Program-made: the position numbers and the translations under genes
Source of the DNA: Zeus faber
Taxonomy: Eukaryota; Chordata; Actinopteri; Zeiformes; Zeidae
Length of the DNA stretch: 64,000 nucleotides
Assembly: GCA_960531495.1 (NCBI GenBank)
Contig: OY482846.1
Location: forward strand, 42,395,321 to 42,459,320
Reading direction: 5' to 3'
The notes under the pieces: model-generated
Seen by the model: only the letters and a program-made list of their open reading frames with translations
Told to the model about the DNA's origin: nothing
Databases searched by the model: none
Shown here: piece after piece, positions 17,921-30,615 of the stretch
Position numbering within the stretch: position 1 is the stretch's first letter
How the letters are laid out: each line of letters starts with the position of its first letter

Positions 17921-18454
17921 CGCCCAGGCCCATTACAGCATACTGCACTGCTTTGAGAAGGCAATGTTAATAGAATAATATGACTTGACTCCTCTCTAGA
18001 AGTTGCATTTGTAGAAATATGTGCATGTTTGTAAATACTGTTTTGAAATTGGGCATTAAGGCTCAAAACAAGAACACTTTTTATAATAACTCATAGCTAA
18101 TAGTTGTACAGGATGAGAATCCAAGATGATCAATTTTCCAATTTTCCAAAAGTACATTTCTTAGAAGAAAGGCCCAAGATGAAATGATCAGCCTTGCTGT
18201 GCCTTTCCAGCAGAGGAAGTGGGGTGTGGTGTGTAGCATCTATAGCTCCCTAACCTAACCGTAGTAAAAAAGAGAAAGTGGCCAAACAATGTGATGAAGG
18301 AATGGTGAAAGAGGGGTGTTGGGCGGCTGAAAGGTGAGAGAGCATTGAGGGCGAGTGTCTCTCGACCGCCCGTCCAGTCATTTGTAACAGGGTTATTTGC
18401 TGAATCAGCCTCAGAGAGTGTTAGCGTCTGTGAATTGTGGCCTGTTATAAGCGA

Positions 18455-18456
<2 letters not shown>
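17921..18456. other. Unique sequence, no gene seen
   Basis: No motif, exon or repeat is recognised. Confidence 0.5.

Positions 18457-18541
<85 letters not shown>
18457..18541 (+). repeat. (GT)n microsatellite
   Basis: A perfect GT array of about 42 units. Confidence 0.98.
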
Positions 18542-18542
<1 letters not shown>

Positions 18543-18799
18543 AAACAGAATACAAGAGTAAAACCATTTTCAAATTAAAAGCTCCCAAAACTCACAGCAA
18601 TATTTCATCAAATTCTTTGGTTTATTGAATATCTTTCCAGCTATCGTTTATGTATCGATCCATCCATCTATCTTTTAGTGCCACTTGTCTGTCTGTACGT
18701 CCGTCCATCCATCATGCACCAAAGAAAAAAGAAAATCCAAGTCAATTCTCATAATTACAGTAATTACACAACACAGCATGTTAATCACAAAACGTCCTA
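18542..18799. other. Unique sequence
   Basis: Short AT-rich spacer between two dinucleotide arrays. It holds a degenerate CCAT/CTGT tetranucleotide run near 18660-18720. Confidence 0.5.

Positions 18800-18850
<51 letters not shown>
18800..18850 (+). repeat. (CA)n microsatellite
   Basis: A CA array of about 25 units that decays into CA-rich sequence up to about 18890. Confidence 0.97.
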
Positions 18851-18855
<5 letters not shown>

Positions 18856-18890
18856 AAAAAAACACACACGCACCACACACCACACACTTC

Positions 18891-19921
<1,031 letters not shown>

Positions 19922-20113
19922 CTGGATCGATCCTACGCCACCGTCGACGCATATCATGCCGTTCCCTGTGCTGCCCTGGGAAACTCCAACCACGTCCTGC
20001 TCCACCTGATCCCCACATGCAGGCAGAAAGCCAAACTGCCTGAACCTGTTGCGAGGAGAACCGAGAAGCAGAGCAGTGAAGCAGCAGAGGATCTGCGTGA
20101 GTGCCTGGACTAG
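19922..20113 (+). pseudogene. LINE endonuclease C-terminal fragment
   Basis: About 63 codons read HAVPCAALGNSNHVLLHLIP, then a TCRQKAK and EAAEDLRECLD segment, and end at a TAG. This matches the end of the apurinic-type endonuclease and the start of the linker in fish non-LTR retrotransposons of the CR1/L2/Rex1 group. There the family motif is LG-SDH followed by VHLIPTYRQK. The catalytic Asp-His pair is damaged: Ser-Asn-His replaces Ser-Asp-His. It is a lone fragment with no upstream endonuclease or downstream reverse transcriptase, so it is a dead scrap. Family assignment is from memory of the motif. Confidence 0.7.
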
Positions 20114-20930
20114 TTACGTCTGTCCTTAATTTATTCGGTGCAAGTCAATGTGATTGTAATAAGCCCTGGAAACCATACACACGTTGAATCTTACATAGTT
20201 TGTAGGATTATTGTATTTGGGTGGAAAATGATATCATACTAAAAACAGTTGTGAGTTTAAATAGAGATCAGAGTGAGAGCTACGCCTCTGTCTACCTGCA
20301 TGTCCCAGCATCAATTTGTATTATAACTTAGATATTTAGCCAAATTCCACATGAATGGTACTGTATTATAAATACATACTTCATAGTCAATGCCAAATGT
20401 GTTGCCGTCATAACATGAGGGTGTATTCCATTACTGAGAATTAAAAAGACTAATCTGAAACCTTGATTAAAGGGAATAAGCCTTTATCAGGACATGAAAA
20501 CGTCTGGTGGAATAAAAGAAAATGTTCGAGGAAGAGATAATCTTGCAATAACAGACTTGAAAAGAAAGCATACCTTCTGTAATACAACATTCAAAGGAAC
20601 GTATGCTGAGGCGTTTACTGGCCGTGTTGGTGTTGAACACTATGACTTTAGATAGCCAGGGCTGGCTCGCAAATTACACTTGCTGCCTGCAGCTATTTAT
20701 TTATTTATTTTATTATTTTAATTCTATTATTTTATTTCATTTGTCATTTGACCTACAGACTGGCAATATACATTTAAAATTTTATATTATATGTATAAAA
20801 TAAAAATATGTGAATATATTTTCTTACAGTATATATACTATATATTTTTTAAATATTTTTCATCGTAAAATTTTCATGGTAATGATTTTTTAAAGCAACC
20901 CCCTGTTCAATTTAATGAATTAAATTCTTT
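20114..20930. other. AT-rich unique sequence, no gene seen
   Basis: No gene is recognised. A TTTA/ATTT-rich stretch lies at about 20696-20745. Confidence 0.5.
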
Positions 20931-20938
20931 CTCTAAGG

Positions 20939-21224
20939 CAGTGGTCTCAAACTCAGATGACCTGGGGGCTACTGGCCAGGTTTTCTTCAAGGGTAAACCA
21001 GTGGGTTTTTTTCGCAATTAGAGAACTGCCTCGTAATCCTGTTTGAAATTGCTCTCTTATGATCTATTTAATTGTGCTTTATATTTTGAAAACATTAAGT
21101 ACATTTGTGTGGATTAATTAAGCATTGTGATTTGAAAAATATATTTGCGGCCACATTATCAATGTATTATCACCATGTAGCAGGCCACATACAGGCCCCC
21201 CGGGCCTGTAGTTTGAGGCCCCTG
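20939..21224. mobile_element. Non-autonomous hAT-like DNA transposon, 286 bp
   Basis: Terminal inverted repeats CAGTGGTCTCAAACT at the left and AGTTTGAGGCCCCTG at the right. The flanking 8-base direct repeats are CTCTAAGG (20931-20938) and CTCAAAGG (21225-21232), 7 of 8 identical. The GTGGTCTCAAACTC head and the GGGCCTGTAGTTTGAG tail are typical of a widespread vertebrate hAT-derived family. No transposase frame is present. Confidence 0.83.
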
Positions 21225-21418
21225 CTCAAAGGGACGCTTCCAGGAAAATGAATATGGACAGTTATGGCCAAATGTTTGGACAAATACAAGCCAGCCCTCA
21301 TTAGATTTACCAAGAATTCCACTTCCTTTACCGACAGAAAGTGTAATTATCATGGAGTACCTGGAACCTGGGTCTTTTTTGCGACTCGGCCATGGTGGTG
21401 TGTGTGTATGTGTGTGTG

Positions 21419-21424
<6 letters not shown>

Positions 21425-21484
<60 letters not shown>
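21425..21484. repeat. (TA)n microsatellite
   Basis: A perfect TA array of about 30 units preceded by GT-rich sequence. It is self-complementary and a likely cruciform site. Confidence 0.97.
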
Positions 21485-21485
<1 letters not shown>

Positions 21486-22117
21486 TGTATGCAGAGAGGA
21501 CGTAATTGATTCCTCTCAGTTTCAGTGGCTTAGCGTCTGCAGCTAGCGATAATCCTCTGCTGTCCCGCCGCCGTCGGCTGTATTGATGAAGCGACCGCGG
21601 CGTTGCATTTACTCGCCGCATTAGCGCATTATCCTCCTAACAGTTCTGGAGCAACCAGACAGCCGAGAGGCTCTTTACCTGGAGGACGATGGGTTCACAC
21701 CGCATGGATCGGACAAAGGAGTTATGACTCGAGGTGACCGGCTCATTGAGTGAGGAATAATTGATGTCAAAAATGGGTTTTATTCAATAGAGTTAAGCAC
21801 TTAACGCCAATTTGATGGCTTTTGTTTCTCGAGGTTTCATCAGTAGAGCTAACCTACAGACAGCTATAACGTGCCCATTCCAGATTTTCTCAGAATCTTT
21901 CTACGTTTAATAAATATGTCAATTTCATTTTATTTTTCCTGTTAAAATATAGCAAGATGACTGTACCTTCTTTCAAAAAGTATACTCCAAACAGGTAATC
22001 AACTTGTACTTGCCTTTGCCTGTTTTTCTTATATTTTATCACCAGCAACTGAAATTGAAATATGCTGAAGGCCACTAAGGAGCGTCATGTAGCCGAAAAA
22101 GCCCTTTAAATGTGGAA
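21485..22117. other. Unique sequence, no gene seen
   Basis: A moderately CpG-containing block (21510-21640) is followed by AT-rich sequence. No gene or mobile element is recognised. Confidence 0.45.
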
Positions 22118-22222
22118 AGTCTCTTTTTTTTTTTTTTTTTTTTTTTTGGTCAATAACATGAGTGTATTGACTTATTTATTGACTTTATACACTTCATTGA
22201 TCCCCGTGGGAAAATGCAGGTG
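22118..22222 (-). mobile_element. Retroelement 3' end with poly-A (minus strand)
   Basis: On the minus strand the phrase CCACGGGGATCAATGAAGTG is followed by AT-rich sequence and then an A-run (the T-run at 22122-22147). GGGGATCAATAAAGT-type termini are common 3' ends of fish LINEs and the SINEs they mobilise. The part upstream cannot be recognised, so this is only the tail of a decayed insertion. Confidence 0.4.
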
Positions 22223-23213
22223 TCACAGTCGCGAAAAACAGTCTTATTCATGAAAGGGATCATCTATCTCACACATGGAGTTAACTCTAACTAGTTACCT
22301 ACCTAACCGGTAGTAGTAGCGAACCCAATGTGGGCAAATGGCAAGTTCCGCTAAAGTAGATAACTACATGTAGTAGCAGCGGTGTAGCAGTAATAGCATC
22401 AGTGCCAGTAAACGTCAATAAACGTGTCAATAAACGGCCGGCGGGGTGAGGCGTCCCCTCGGGAGTCCTACAAACACGACCGGATCCTCGGCGGAGCGAG
22501 GACCATTAGCGACAGGTAAATCGATGGCGGCGTCCGAGCCGAGAAGACACTCGGTCCCCCTCCCACCCGCGTGTTGCCAATCGCATTCAGGCCGCGCGCT
22601 AATGGCCTGACGCTCGGCCCGGCGCCGCGCCAGGCGCCTGCGCCCACGGCGACCTCCGCTGGGTGCAGTCGGGGCGTCGGAGGGCAGATGGGCACGGTAC
22701 TGTTGGGGGCACGGGGGGGCGGTGCTCGGTGCAACAGTGCATTCACTCCACTTTGCATGGCGCCCGGAGAGTTGTCCCACCACCGCCGCCGCCACCATCA
22801 CCATCACCACCACCCCACCGCGAGCTGCCCACACATCATTAGGACGCCAGGATAATGGCCAAACTAGTGCTCCGCCGCGACACCCCATTTCCTGTGCACC
22901 GAGCTCTCCAACCGTGACAGATGTCGACAATACCACCGCTACCTCCACCCTCCACATCCACCCCCCCTCATCGCTGCCCGCTTGGCCCGAGACGGGGGGG
23001 GGGGCAGACGTGCACGCTATGGTGCGGCGCCGTGCCATGCCAGGACAGAGCGCCGATGGGGGTTTTTTTTGGGGGGGGGGTTTTGTTATTCCGCCTACGG
23101 GTTGTTGTTGTTTTAACCAGATAGGTTTCTTGAGTAAATCGTCAAATTAGCGCTCAAAATGCCTGGGATTACATCTGAGCGATGGATCATTAGGGTTTTG
23201 CCCTGCCCCCACG

Positions 23214-23226
23214 ACACACACACACA

Positions 23227-23262
<36 letters not shown>
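23214..23262 (+). repeat. (CA)n microsatellite
   Basis: A CA array with one CGCG interruption near 23227. Confidence 0.95.
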
Positions 23263-23267
<5 letters not shown>

Positions 23268-23358
23268 AATCCAAATGATGTATCGGCAGACAAAACATAA
23301 ACAGATGTTTCTGTGTCTGTTTGGTGTCCTCATAAGGGGACGGAGCTAGACGGTGGGC

Positions 23359-23488
<130 letters not shown>

Positions 23489-23700
23489 CCGTGCACGCAC
23501 ACCGGCGGGCCCATCTCGCCGTAAAAAGGTGTTATTATGCGTCAAAGCCGCCGACACGCGGTCCTGGTAATAACACGGGGCCGGGTGCTGTCAACACGTG
23601 CGTGAGGAGAGGAAGCGCGGGGCCACGGACCGAGGCTAATGGAGGGAAAACCCCCCCGCCGTCCAAAAACATCAGCTTTTAGTGCGAAAACACTGCAACG

Positions 23701-25783
23701 CGATACATCGACGCCGAGGCCATTTAATCCCCTCATTTGAATATGCATTATGGGCACAACAAAAAAACCGTCCCTCATCCCCTCCCCGGAAGAGGAAATT
23801 GCTGCGCAATCGAGTTGAAGGGACGCGGAGTACGCCTTAAGAAATAAAACAAAAATAAATATCCGTCTTTATCACAGGTGGACACAGATGGCTAAATATT
23901 CGGCGTTGCGGCGGCTAATGGCTCGACAGGACACATTAGAGGTTTTTTGTTTTTTTTTAGGGGGGGGCGGGGGGTTGTGTAGAGAACCGGAGCGGCGGAC
24001 CTGTCAAGTGCCGTGGAAGCAGATGCTGGTGTGTACACGGTGAAGCTGGCAGCAGCGGTGGGCGCCAAAGCAGATGCCTGCGCGGCTGCCAGGGCTGGGG
24101 GTGGTGCAGACCCAACATGTCGGAAGGGGTGAGGTGGGGTGAGGATGGGGAGGGGGCGGGGGGGTTACTGGTCGCTGGGCCGTAGGTCGCTCTCTCCAGC
24201 TGAATCGCCCCCAAACACTCATCCTCACACCCCTCTAGCCCTCTATCCCGACTGCTTGCTTTTATTTATTCATCAATTTGTTGAATAATTTAGTCGTTCG
24301 GTTGCTCGTTTGGCCCATTCCAACGGCCCCGGCGGAGAGAGGGAAGACGCTCTGGCTTCGGGGAGGAATGACCGCTCGTGATGTCGTTTGTTGCGGGGGG
24401 TTGGGGGCCGTTCGGCGGGGGGTGTGGATGGATACCACATTGTAACGGCGTCGACCTTTTACGGGGTTTTCAGATCTTCATGTGAAAATCACCCAGGGCT
24501 CTGGCAACTGGCACTGTCGTATGAATGAGTTGTTGGGAACACTCACATGACATTAATGGTTAGAATTTGTCATCAGCTTATGTTTTTTTTTCATCTACGT
24601 CCAACTGCATTGTACTGTCATTCCTTCAAGGTGTTTTTCCCCATACTTTTTTGCGTATTTTTCCAATTTTTTCCACAGATTACTTATACAATGGGGGTGG
24701 CGGTGGCTAGGTCATTGGTAACCACCCTCCGTCGTCCTTATTCCCACCTGCCTCATTGTACGTTTGTCATTAACAACCTACGCTATTCATAACTGCGAAA
24801 AAGGCAGGTGATCCCTGCAGAGCTTCCTCTGTGACATCCAGTATATTCCTGCATTTGATTCATTTTTGACATCATTCCGTGTGTTCCCGGCGTTGGCGAG
24901 AGAGAGATCAGAGCGTCTTCTTTTCGACACCTCCCCGTAGTTTTGACCCGATGAGAGAACCTTCCCCTTCGACCGGCAACCCTTCCACACTTCCGCCCGT
25001 CCTTTCCTTCCTTTGGCGGAAGGTGTACAGCTTGTTTTATTAGCATCAAAAAGAGCCCGCGGGAGGAGGAGGAGGAGAAGGGCCGTGATCAAATTCCTCT
25101 CTAATTAAAATGAACCCTGGCTTTGGAGTGTTGTGCTGTTTAATATGTACAGAACGGTGTTGATTGCACAAAGCGGCTCCTCCTTTTGTTGGCGGGGATA
25201 ATGCAAGGGCGGGTGGGGGTGGGGGTGGGGGAGTATCTCCGAGGGGACCGGAGACGTGGGCAGAATGAAGTGCACCCGCAGGATCTCGAGATCTTCCGCC
25301 ATCACCCACGACCGGGGTGATGTCCTCATTGCGGACGTGAAGATGTCTCTTCCACCAGAGTCCTGCGCCAAGCGCGGCCGGTGGGTGGAGTTAGCCGACG
25401 ACAAGGGAAGATGGCAAAAGGGGAAAGAAAGAAAGAAAGAAAGAAAGAAAGAAGCCTCACCTTCTCCTTTCATTTGGAGGTTGATTGATGGACCTGGAGG
25501 CGATTTTTACAGAGCACTCGCTCCTGTCAAGGTTGGGTGTTTTTTTTTGTTCTTTTTCAAGCGAGGCACTCCCTCTCGGTTTTGGCAGCCCCCTCCCCCA
25601 ACCCCCAACCCCCCAGCTCTCTCAGGGATCCTCCAACTTTCGCAGACTTGAAGTTCACTTTGTGCTTCATCCCCCGAATATCTTCAAGAGCCCGGCCTCT
25701 GACGCATCCCTCGACGCGGGTCGTTGCATTTTGCTAAGCGTTAAGCATAAAATGGGGTCCCCGAAATGGGTTCTGCGGCCACC
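23701..25783. other. Unique GC-mixed sequence, no gene seen
   Basis: Complex sequence with G-runs (near 23960 and 24150) and a (GAAA)n tract at 25423-25453. Frames of 80-130 codons occur but carry no domain. I see no exon or mobile element. Confidence 0.45.
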
Positions 25784-25982
25784 TAGGGCTGGGGAAACAC
25801 TGTCTGTAGCAAAATTATTATAATAATAATAATTATTATTATTATTATTATAATTTTGCTACAGACTACATTGATGTATTCTGCTCATGAAATGAAAAGG
25901 TCCTTCTTCAGGGTCAAATTTCAGTGCATTTAAAAATTCTGATTAATTGTGATTACTTGTTTTTATCGTTTGAGAGCCCTGA
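25784..25982. mobile_element. Probable short hAT-like element containing a perfect-arm AT hairpin
   Basis: It begins TAGGGCTGGGG and ends TTTGAGAGCCCTGA, with GATTAATTGTGATTACTTG just inside the right end. This is the same end type as the 13187 element. Inside, at 25803-25866, a TCTGTAGCAAAATTATTATA arm is mirrored by its inverse around an (ATT)n centre, which would form a long cruciform. No 8-base target duplication is seen. Confidence 0.5.
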
Positions 25983-26773
25983 TTGTCCAATGATAATTTT
26001 CAAAGCTGGCTGGTTCGATTGTCGTTTGTGTTGGGAATGAGTTTGTGTGGGGAGACTGAGTTTATGTTTTGGGCAGAAGTGGGTGACGGGAGATGACAAT
26101 TGTTGTTGAACCAAACTGCAAACACTATACCACACAAAATGTTCGGATTCTTCGGCCAAAGGTCGGAGGAAGAAAGCAGAAATTAGCCGTCATGTAAAGA
26201 TTAGAGCCCTGTCTAACATAGATGCTGCTGCTCTCAAGTCCCTCCACCATGCAGTTACTTTTCGGCATTTTTTTTAAGTTAAGTCGTACCTTGTGACGAG
26301 AATCGCAATTCCTTAATAGAAACACCAGAGTTGAGGTTTTCTTGGACGTCGGGGGCTTAAGATTTGGGTTTGGGCTCCCATTATAAGGACGTAGAGGTGA
26401 AACGAGGGATACAAATTCAATTTAGGTGTTTGTGCCGATCAATGAGCGGCAATCCAACCTTGATCTCAGGTTATGAATACCTGAGGAGGCATGTCGCAGA
26501 TCGCATACCGATCACCAAGACCGACAAAACCAAAGTTGGATCCAGATCGATCTTCCAGCGATACCAAAATTTGCTTTGAGAACAGAAATGAATATTATTT
26601 TTTTTATGGGTTTTTTTTATACAACAGTTTATTTATTATTAATGTATCCTATTATTTTATTATACAATTATTATAAATTATAAATGTTTATATATTATTA
26701 GTTATTTAATTTTATTTTTTGAATTAAGGTCAATCAAATATTTAAGGTACAGCAGATAGATACAGTAGATACA
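25983..26773. other. Unique sequence, AT-rich at right
   Basis: No gene is seen. A GATCGCATACCGATCACCAA segment and a CAGCGATACCAAAA segment near 26500-26570 resemble another family of degenerate fish DNA-transposon repeats, but I cannot fix the ends. The stretch 26590-26740 is very AT-rich. Confidence 0.4.
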
Positions 26774-26774
26774 G

Positions 26775-26827
<53 letters not shown>
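26774..26827 (+). repeat. (GATA)n microsatellite
   Basis: About 13 GATA units, decaying into AATA/GAGA at the right. Confidence 0.97.
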
Positions 26828-26829
<2 letters not shown>

Positions 26830-27936
26830 ATAAATAGAGAGATGAAGCTTTGTGAAGAAAGTGGATTACCCAGATTTCCAACCCGTTACCAGCTTAGCGG
26901 CCCTGACATTCCCAGCCCCAGTGATCGTAAAAGAAATAAAGATAAAATGCAAAACATTCTTGAAAATTATTTAAATTAATTTTTAGCAATTTTCAATAAG
27001 ATCTAAAAATGAACTAATATATTTATAGATAATATCCTTAAACCCACCAATTCTTCCACATTGTCATAATGGCTGTTGGTACTTTAAGCCCTACAGGTAT
27101 TTCTTAAATTAATCTAACTATGACTGTGCTAACCTTTACATTCTTTTCAAAGGACCAGTTTGCTTTGATGTGAGGGCCACATTTGGTCCCGCGGGCCGCC
27201 AGTTGAACACCAGGACGGCGGCAAAGCAGGTTCTCTGGCACTCCATTAAACCAACAGCGTTTGCTCTCCTCACTTCTTCTTTATTTGGCATTTTATTTTG
27301 GCGGTGACAAACGAACGTCGCTGGGATTACAACATCGTTGGTCTGCTCTTTATTACCGACACAACACCGTGCTGGCCGCTCATTATTCCACCGCCGCTCG
27401 CTGGAAAAGGTCCCTCTCTGGACAGATGGCGAGGACACTGTTATTTACATCAATCGGCCCAAAATGCTTTGGCCAGGATCCCTGCTCCTTGGACTACCCG
27501 CTCTGATTCATGTCCATGGATCCTCGTACCCTGTGCACCCCAAAACTCCCCAAAATTCCCCAAAGCCGCCCGACGTGATGCGCTGATCGAGCAGGAATTG
27601 GAAACAAAGCTCACAAGTCAGGGCTTATTGTGAATCGCCGTGAATTCGGTTTTATTTACTGATTACTCAGTTTACTGAGGTTGACAAATACCCATCAAAA
27701 AGAAAATGGATGGTGACACAATACTTCCTACCTGTGGGATACCTCTTTTTTTTGTATATATTTTTAGATTTTTCATAATTTCATTTTGAGAGGTGGTGGC
27801 GGGCCTTTGGAAAACCTAAGCAACCTGGAGACTGAGCATCGAAACAATAATAAGAGATAGAGAAATAATAAATTAAAAAATATACACATTTAGAACTTCT
27901 TTAATTAAAATATTTTTTTAATAATTTATGTATGTA
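26828..27936. other. Unique sequence, no gene seen
   Basis: A GAGGGCCACATTTGG and GGGCCGCCAGTTGAACACC segment at about 27170-27215 resembles the right end of the hAT-type family present at 20939, but lacks a left partner. The three overlapping frames at 27261-27633 have no domain. The segment 27779-27850 is duplicated beyond the Tc1 element (at 28777-28843). Confidence 0.4.
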
Positions 27937-28604
27937 CACGCCAATCAGCCACAATATTAAAACCACTTACAGGTGAAGTGAATAACATAGCTCATCTTGT
28001 TCCAATGGCATCTGTCAAGGGGTGGGATGTATTAGGCAGCAAGTGAACAGTCAGTTCTTGAAGTTGATGTGTTGGAAGCAGGAAAAATGGTCAAGCGTAA
28101 GGATCTGAGCCACTTTGACAAGGACTAAATGGTGATGGCTAGACGAGTGGGTCAGATCGTCTCCAAAACGACAGGTCTTGTGGGGTGTTGTATGCAGTGG
28201 TTAGTACCTACCAAAAGTGGTCCAAGGAAGGACAACCCGTGAACCGCTGAGAGGGTCATGGGCGCCTAAGGCTCATTGATGCACGAAGGGAGCCAAGTTT
28301 AGCCTGTCTGGTCCGATGCCACTGAAGAGCTACTGTAGAACAAATTGCTGATAAAGTTAAGGGTCCGATCCTATCGAGCATCTGTGGGATGTGCTGGAAC
28401 AACAAGCCTGATCCATGGATACCGCACCTCTCAACTTACAGGATCAGCTGCTCACGTCTTGGTGCCAGATACCACAGGACAACTTCAAAGGTCTTGTGGA
28501 GTGCATGCCTTGACGGGTCAAAGCAGTTTTGGCGGCACAAGGGGGAGCTACAAAATATTAGGTGGTTATTAGTGGTGGTTTTATTGTTGTGGCTGATCTG
28601 TGTG
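27937..28604 (+). mobile_element. Internally deleted Tc1-like DNA transposon
   Basis: Both ends carry an inverted repeat (left ATCAGCCACAATATTAAAACC, minus its first base, right the inverse of CAGATCAGCCACAACAATAA) and are flanked by TA (27935-27936, 28605-28606), the Tc1/mariner target duplication. The length is 668 bp, about half a full element. The left half encodes the start of a Tc1-type transposase from ATG at 28087 (MVKRKDLSHFDKD), the helix-turn-helix DNA-binding region. It is broken by a TAA at codon 14 and a frameshift near 28190. At about 28360 it jumps to the C-terminal end, where SDPIEHLWDVL and LLTSWCQIP are readable. The segment with the first two catalytic aspartates is absent, so it is inactive. 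I am confident of the family. Confidence 0.92.
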
Positions 28605-28606
28605 TA

Positions 28607-29411
28607 CTGTATGTGAATTAACTTTTAAATAATACAATTTTTGTAATTAGTAAATAGTTAGTATCCAGTAGGAGTAATTTGTTTATTAATGTATTTATTT
28701 ATTATCCAACGCTTTACTTATTTTTTTTTTTTAATGAATTTTAGTGACTGAATATGAATTGACTTATTATATATATTTCATTTTGAGAGACGCGGCGGCC
28801 CTTTGGACCATCTAATCAAGCAGAGCCTGAGCATCCAAACAACTCTTCATCACTTCATCACTTCATTACCTTTCCTCTGAGCGTGCACACCGCTCCCCCG
28901 AGCAACACCGGGCGTCTAGAAGAGAAAGAAAGAGAGAAAGAAGGAAGAAAAAACACAAATTTTGAAATGAATACCATTTTACGGAGTAATTAGTTTTATG
29001 CAAACTAGAGAAGATGAAAGCGGGTGAAAAATCTTTATAAATTATGAATCGTTGTAACTTATCGCGAGTGCTTATCGCCGAGTTTGACGCACCTCCTCCG
29101 TTAATTAAAAAAATGACTCATACAGAGAGAGGAGGAGGAACAGAGATACAGAGACACAGATAGATAGATAGTTTGCTCATCAGGTAGCGAAAGAAACATC
29201 TTGAAGGAAGTCTTTGTTCTTCTCCTTCCTCCAGCTGCTTCAAGGCTCTGGTCTCGCAGTAAAGAGGAGCGATGTAAATAACAATAAGGGACGTACAGAA
29301 TTTGCTTATTATACAGTAAGTATTACTATATCATATATCATTTTCATTTTACTCTGGATTTGTTGTGGTCAAGATGAATGCATTTCTGAACAGGAATTTT
29401 GAAAAAGCATA
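28607..29411. other. Unique sequence with a short duplicated segment
   Basis: 28777-28843 (ATTTTGAGAGACGCGGCGG, then CCTTTGGA and a CTGAGCATCCAAACAA end) is a diverged direct copy of 27779-27850 on the other side of the Tc1 element. An AGAAAG-rich stretch lies at 28920-28950. No gene is seen. Confidence 0.55.
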
Positions 29412-29700
29412 TCAATTTGAAAAAATAACAAAACAGATTAGCCAAATATGCAAAAGAAGAATATAGGCAAATAAAAAAGTCTAATATACAAAATACAGCT
29501 AATTTAAATACAAAAATAGCCAAATATACAAAACTTGCCAAATAATAAAAATGAAATAAAAATTGCCAACGAAATTGCCAGATTTACAAAGAGAATAGCC
29601 AAATATCAAAAGAAAGTAGCCAAATAAAAATATAGCCAAATATTTTCAAAAAGCCAAATAAAAAAAATACACAGACAATACAAAAAGCAAATTCTTTACA
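29412..29700 (+). repeat. Degenerate AT-rich minisatellite (GCCAAATA motif)
   Basis: At least ten GCCAAAT(A/AT) or GCCAA occurrences spaced irregularly at about 15-40 bases, separated by A-rich linkers. The same motif appears at 54770-54790 in similar A-rich context. It is not coding. Confidence 0.65.
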
Positions 29701-29807
29701 CAAGATGAGGTACATAAAACATTGTTGGACAATGTAGATATACAGTTGATATACATTTTTATCAACATGAATATGGATGCATATGGTGTTTGAATCAACC
29801 CGGTCTG

Positions 29808-30300
29808 ACTCTTTATCGTTCTCATAGTCACGAAAATGAATCTACTGAATCATGTCCCAGAGCATGATTGTCAGACTTTTTTTGTGCTATACATGACAAA
29901 ATTTAAACCAATTCATGTGAATGGGGAGATTTTATCCGACTTGAGAAGCGGGGGGTCATGGGGAAGGAGGGGGTGCAAATGCGCACACTAAAACTAGAGC
30001 TCACCTGACTAAAGTATGCCACTGCCGGGAGGTGGGATGTATTACAATTTTAAATGCATGGGTTTAAATTTCCTTCTATCATGAAATAAAAGCAGGATAC
30101 TAGCTTTGCTTTTTCTCTGAATAGTATATTAAATTCAAGGATGGGCGAGAATAGGCATATATATATCATTCCCTCAGTATGAATTTCATTCATAGATACA
30201 ATTTAATTCGATATAAATATCAGCCTTTGCGCACCTGTGTACCCATCAACCAGTGCAGTAAACATTTCCATGGTAACAACAAGCTCCACCAATCAGAGAT
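29808..30300 (-). repeat. Left arm of a ~490-bp inverted repeat
   Basis: Read on the minus strand this matches 36685-37180 on the plus strand over its whole length. Matches include TGGTGGAGCT, GGAAATGTTT, GATG-GTACACAGG, ATGAATGAAATTC, CTCGCCCATCCTTGAA, ATTTAAATCCATGCATT, GCTCTGGGACA and TTCGTGACTA. The two arms face each other across the retroelement nest. They may be the ends of one large DNA transposon or two separate copies of a dispersed repeat. Confidence 0.85.
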
Positions 30301-30615
30301 GTTGCACAGGTAGGGGTTCAGGGAGAGAGACGGAGTATCTTCTTGCCTTGATGCGCCAACATGGCGAGAGTTTTATTATGCAGAAGAACAAGAAGCTCGC
30401 AGGCCAGAAGTATAAATAATTATGCTCTTAATAATAATAATGATGGTGGTGGTGGTGGTGGTATTGGGCACAGGAGGAATGGCGTTCCGCTCTGGCTCCT
30501 GGTCAGCTGACGAGCTGATGTGCTGATCCCTTCGACAAGACAGACAAACATTAAGAAATCTCCGTGCCTCGAGTCAGACCAATCAGCGGTGATTAGGCTG
30601 ATTCAAGGCTGCTTG
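30301..30615. other. Sequence between the inverted arm and the gypsy element
   Basis: Unique sequence containing a (GGT)n run at about 30443-30461. The part next to 30600 may include the untranslated 3' end or LTR remnant of the gypsy element, but no TG-CA long terminal repeat is evident. Confidence 0.4.

Noticed and set aside
17601..18200. Full-length second copy of the 367-bp miniature element
   Set aside because: Only the left end is recognisable. I could not find an inverted right end with a TA flank downstream.
22427..23038. 203-codon minus-strand frame
   Set aside because: It lies in CpG-rich sequence where stop codons are rare, is rich in Arg, Ala, Gly and Pro, overlaps frames on the other strand and shows no domain.
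26310..26580. Complete DNA transposon with CGATACC-type motifs
   Set aside because: Motifs suggest a degenerate fish repeat, but neither terminal inverted repeats nor a target duplication could be located.
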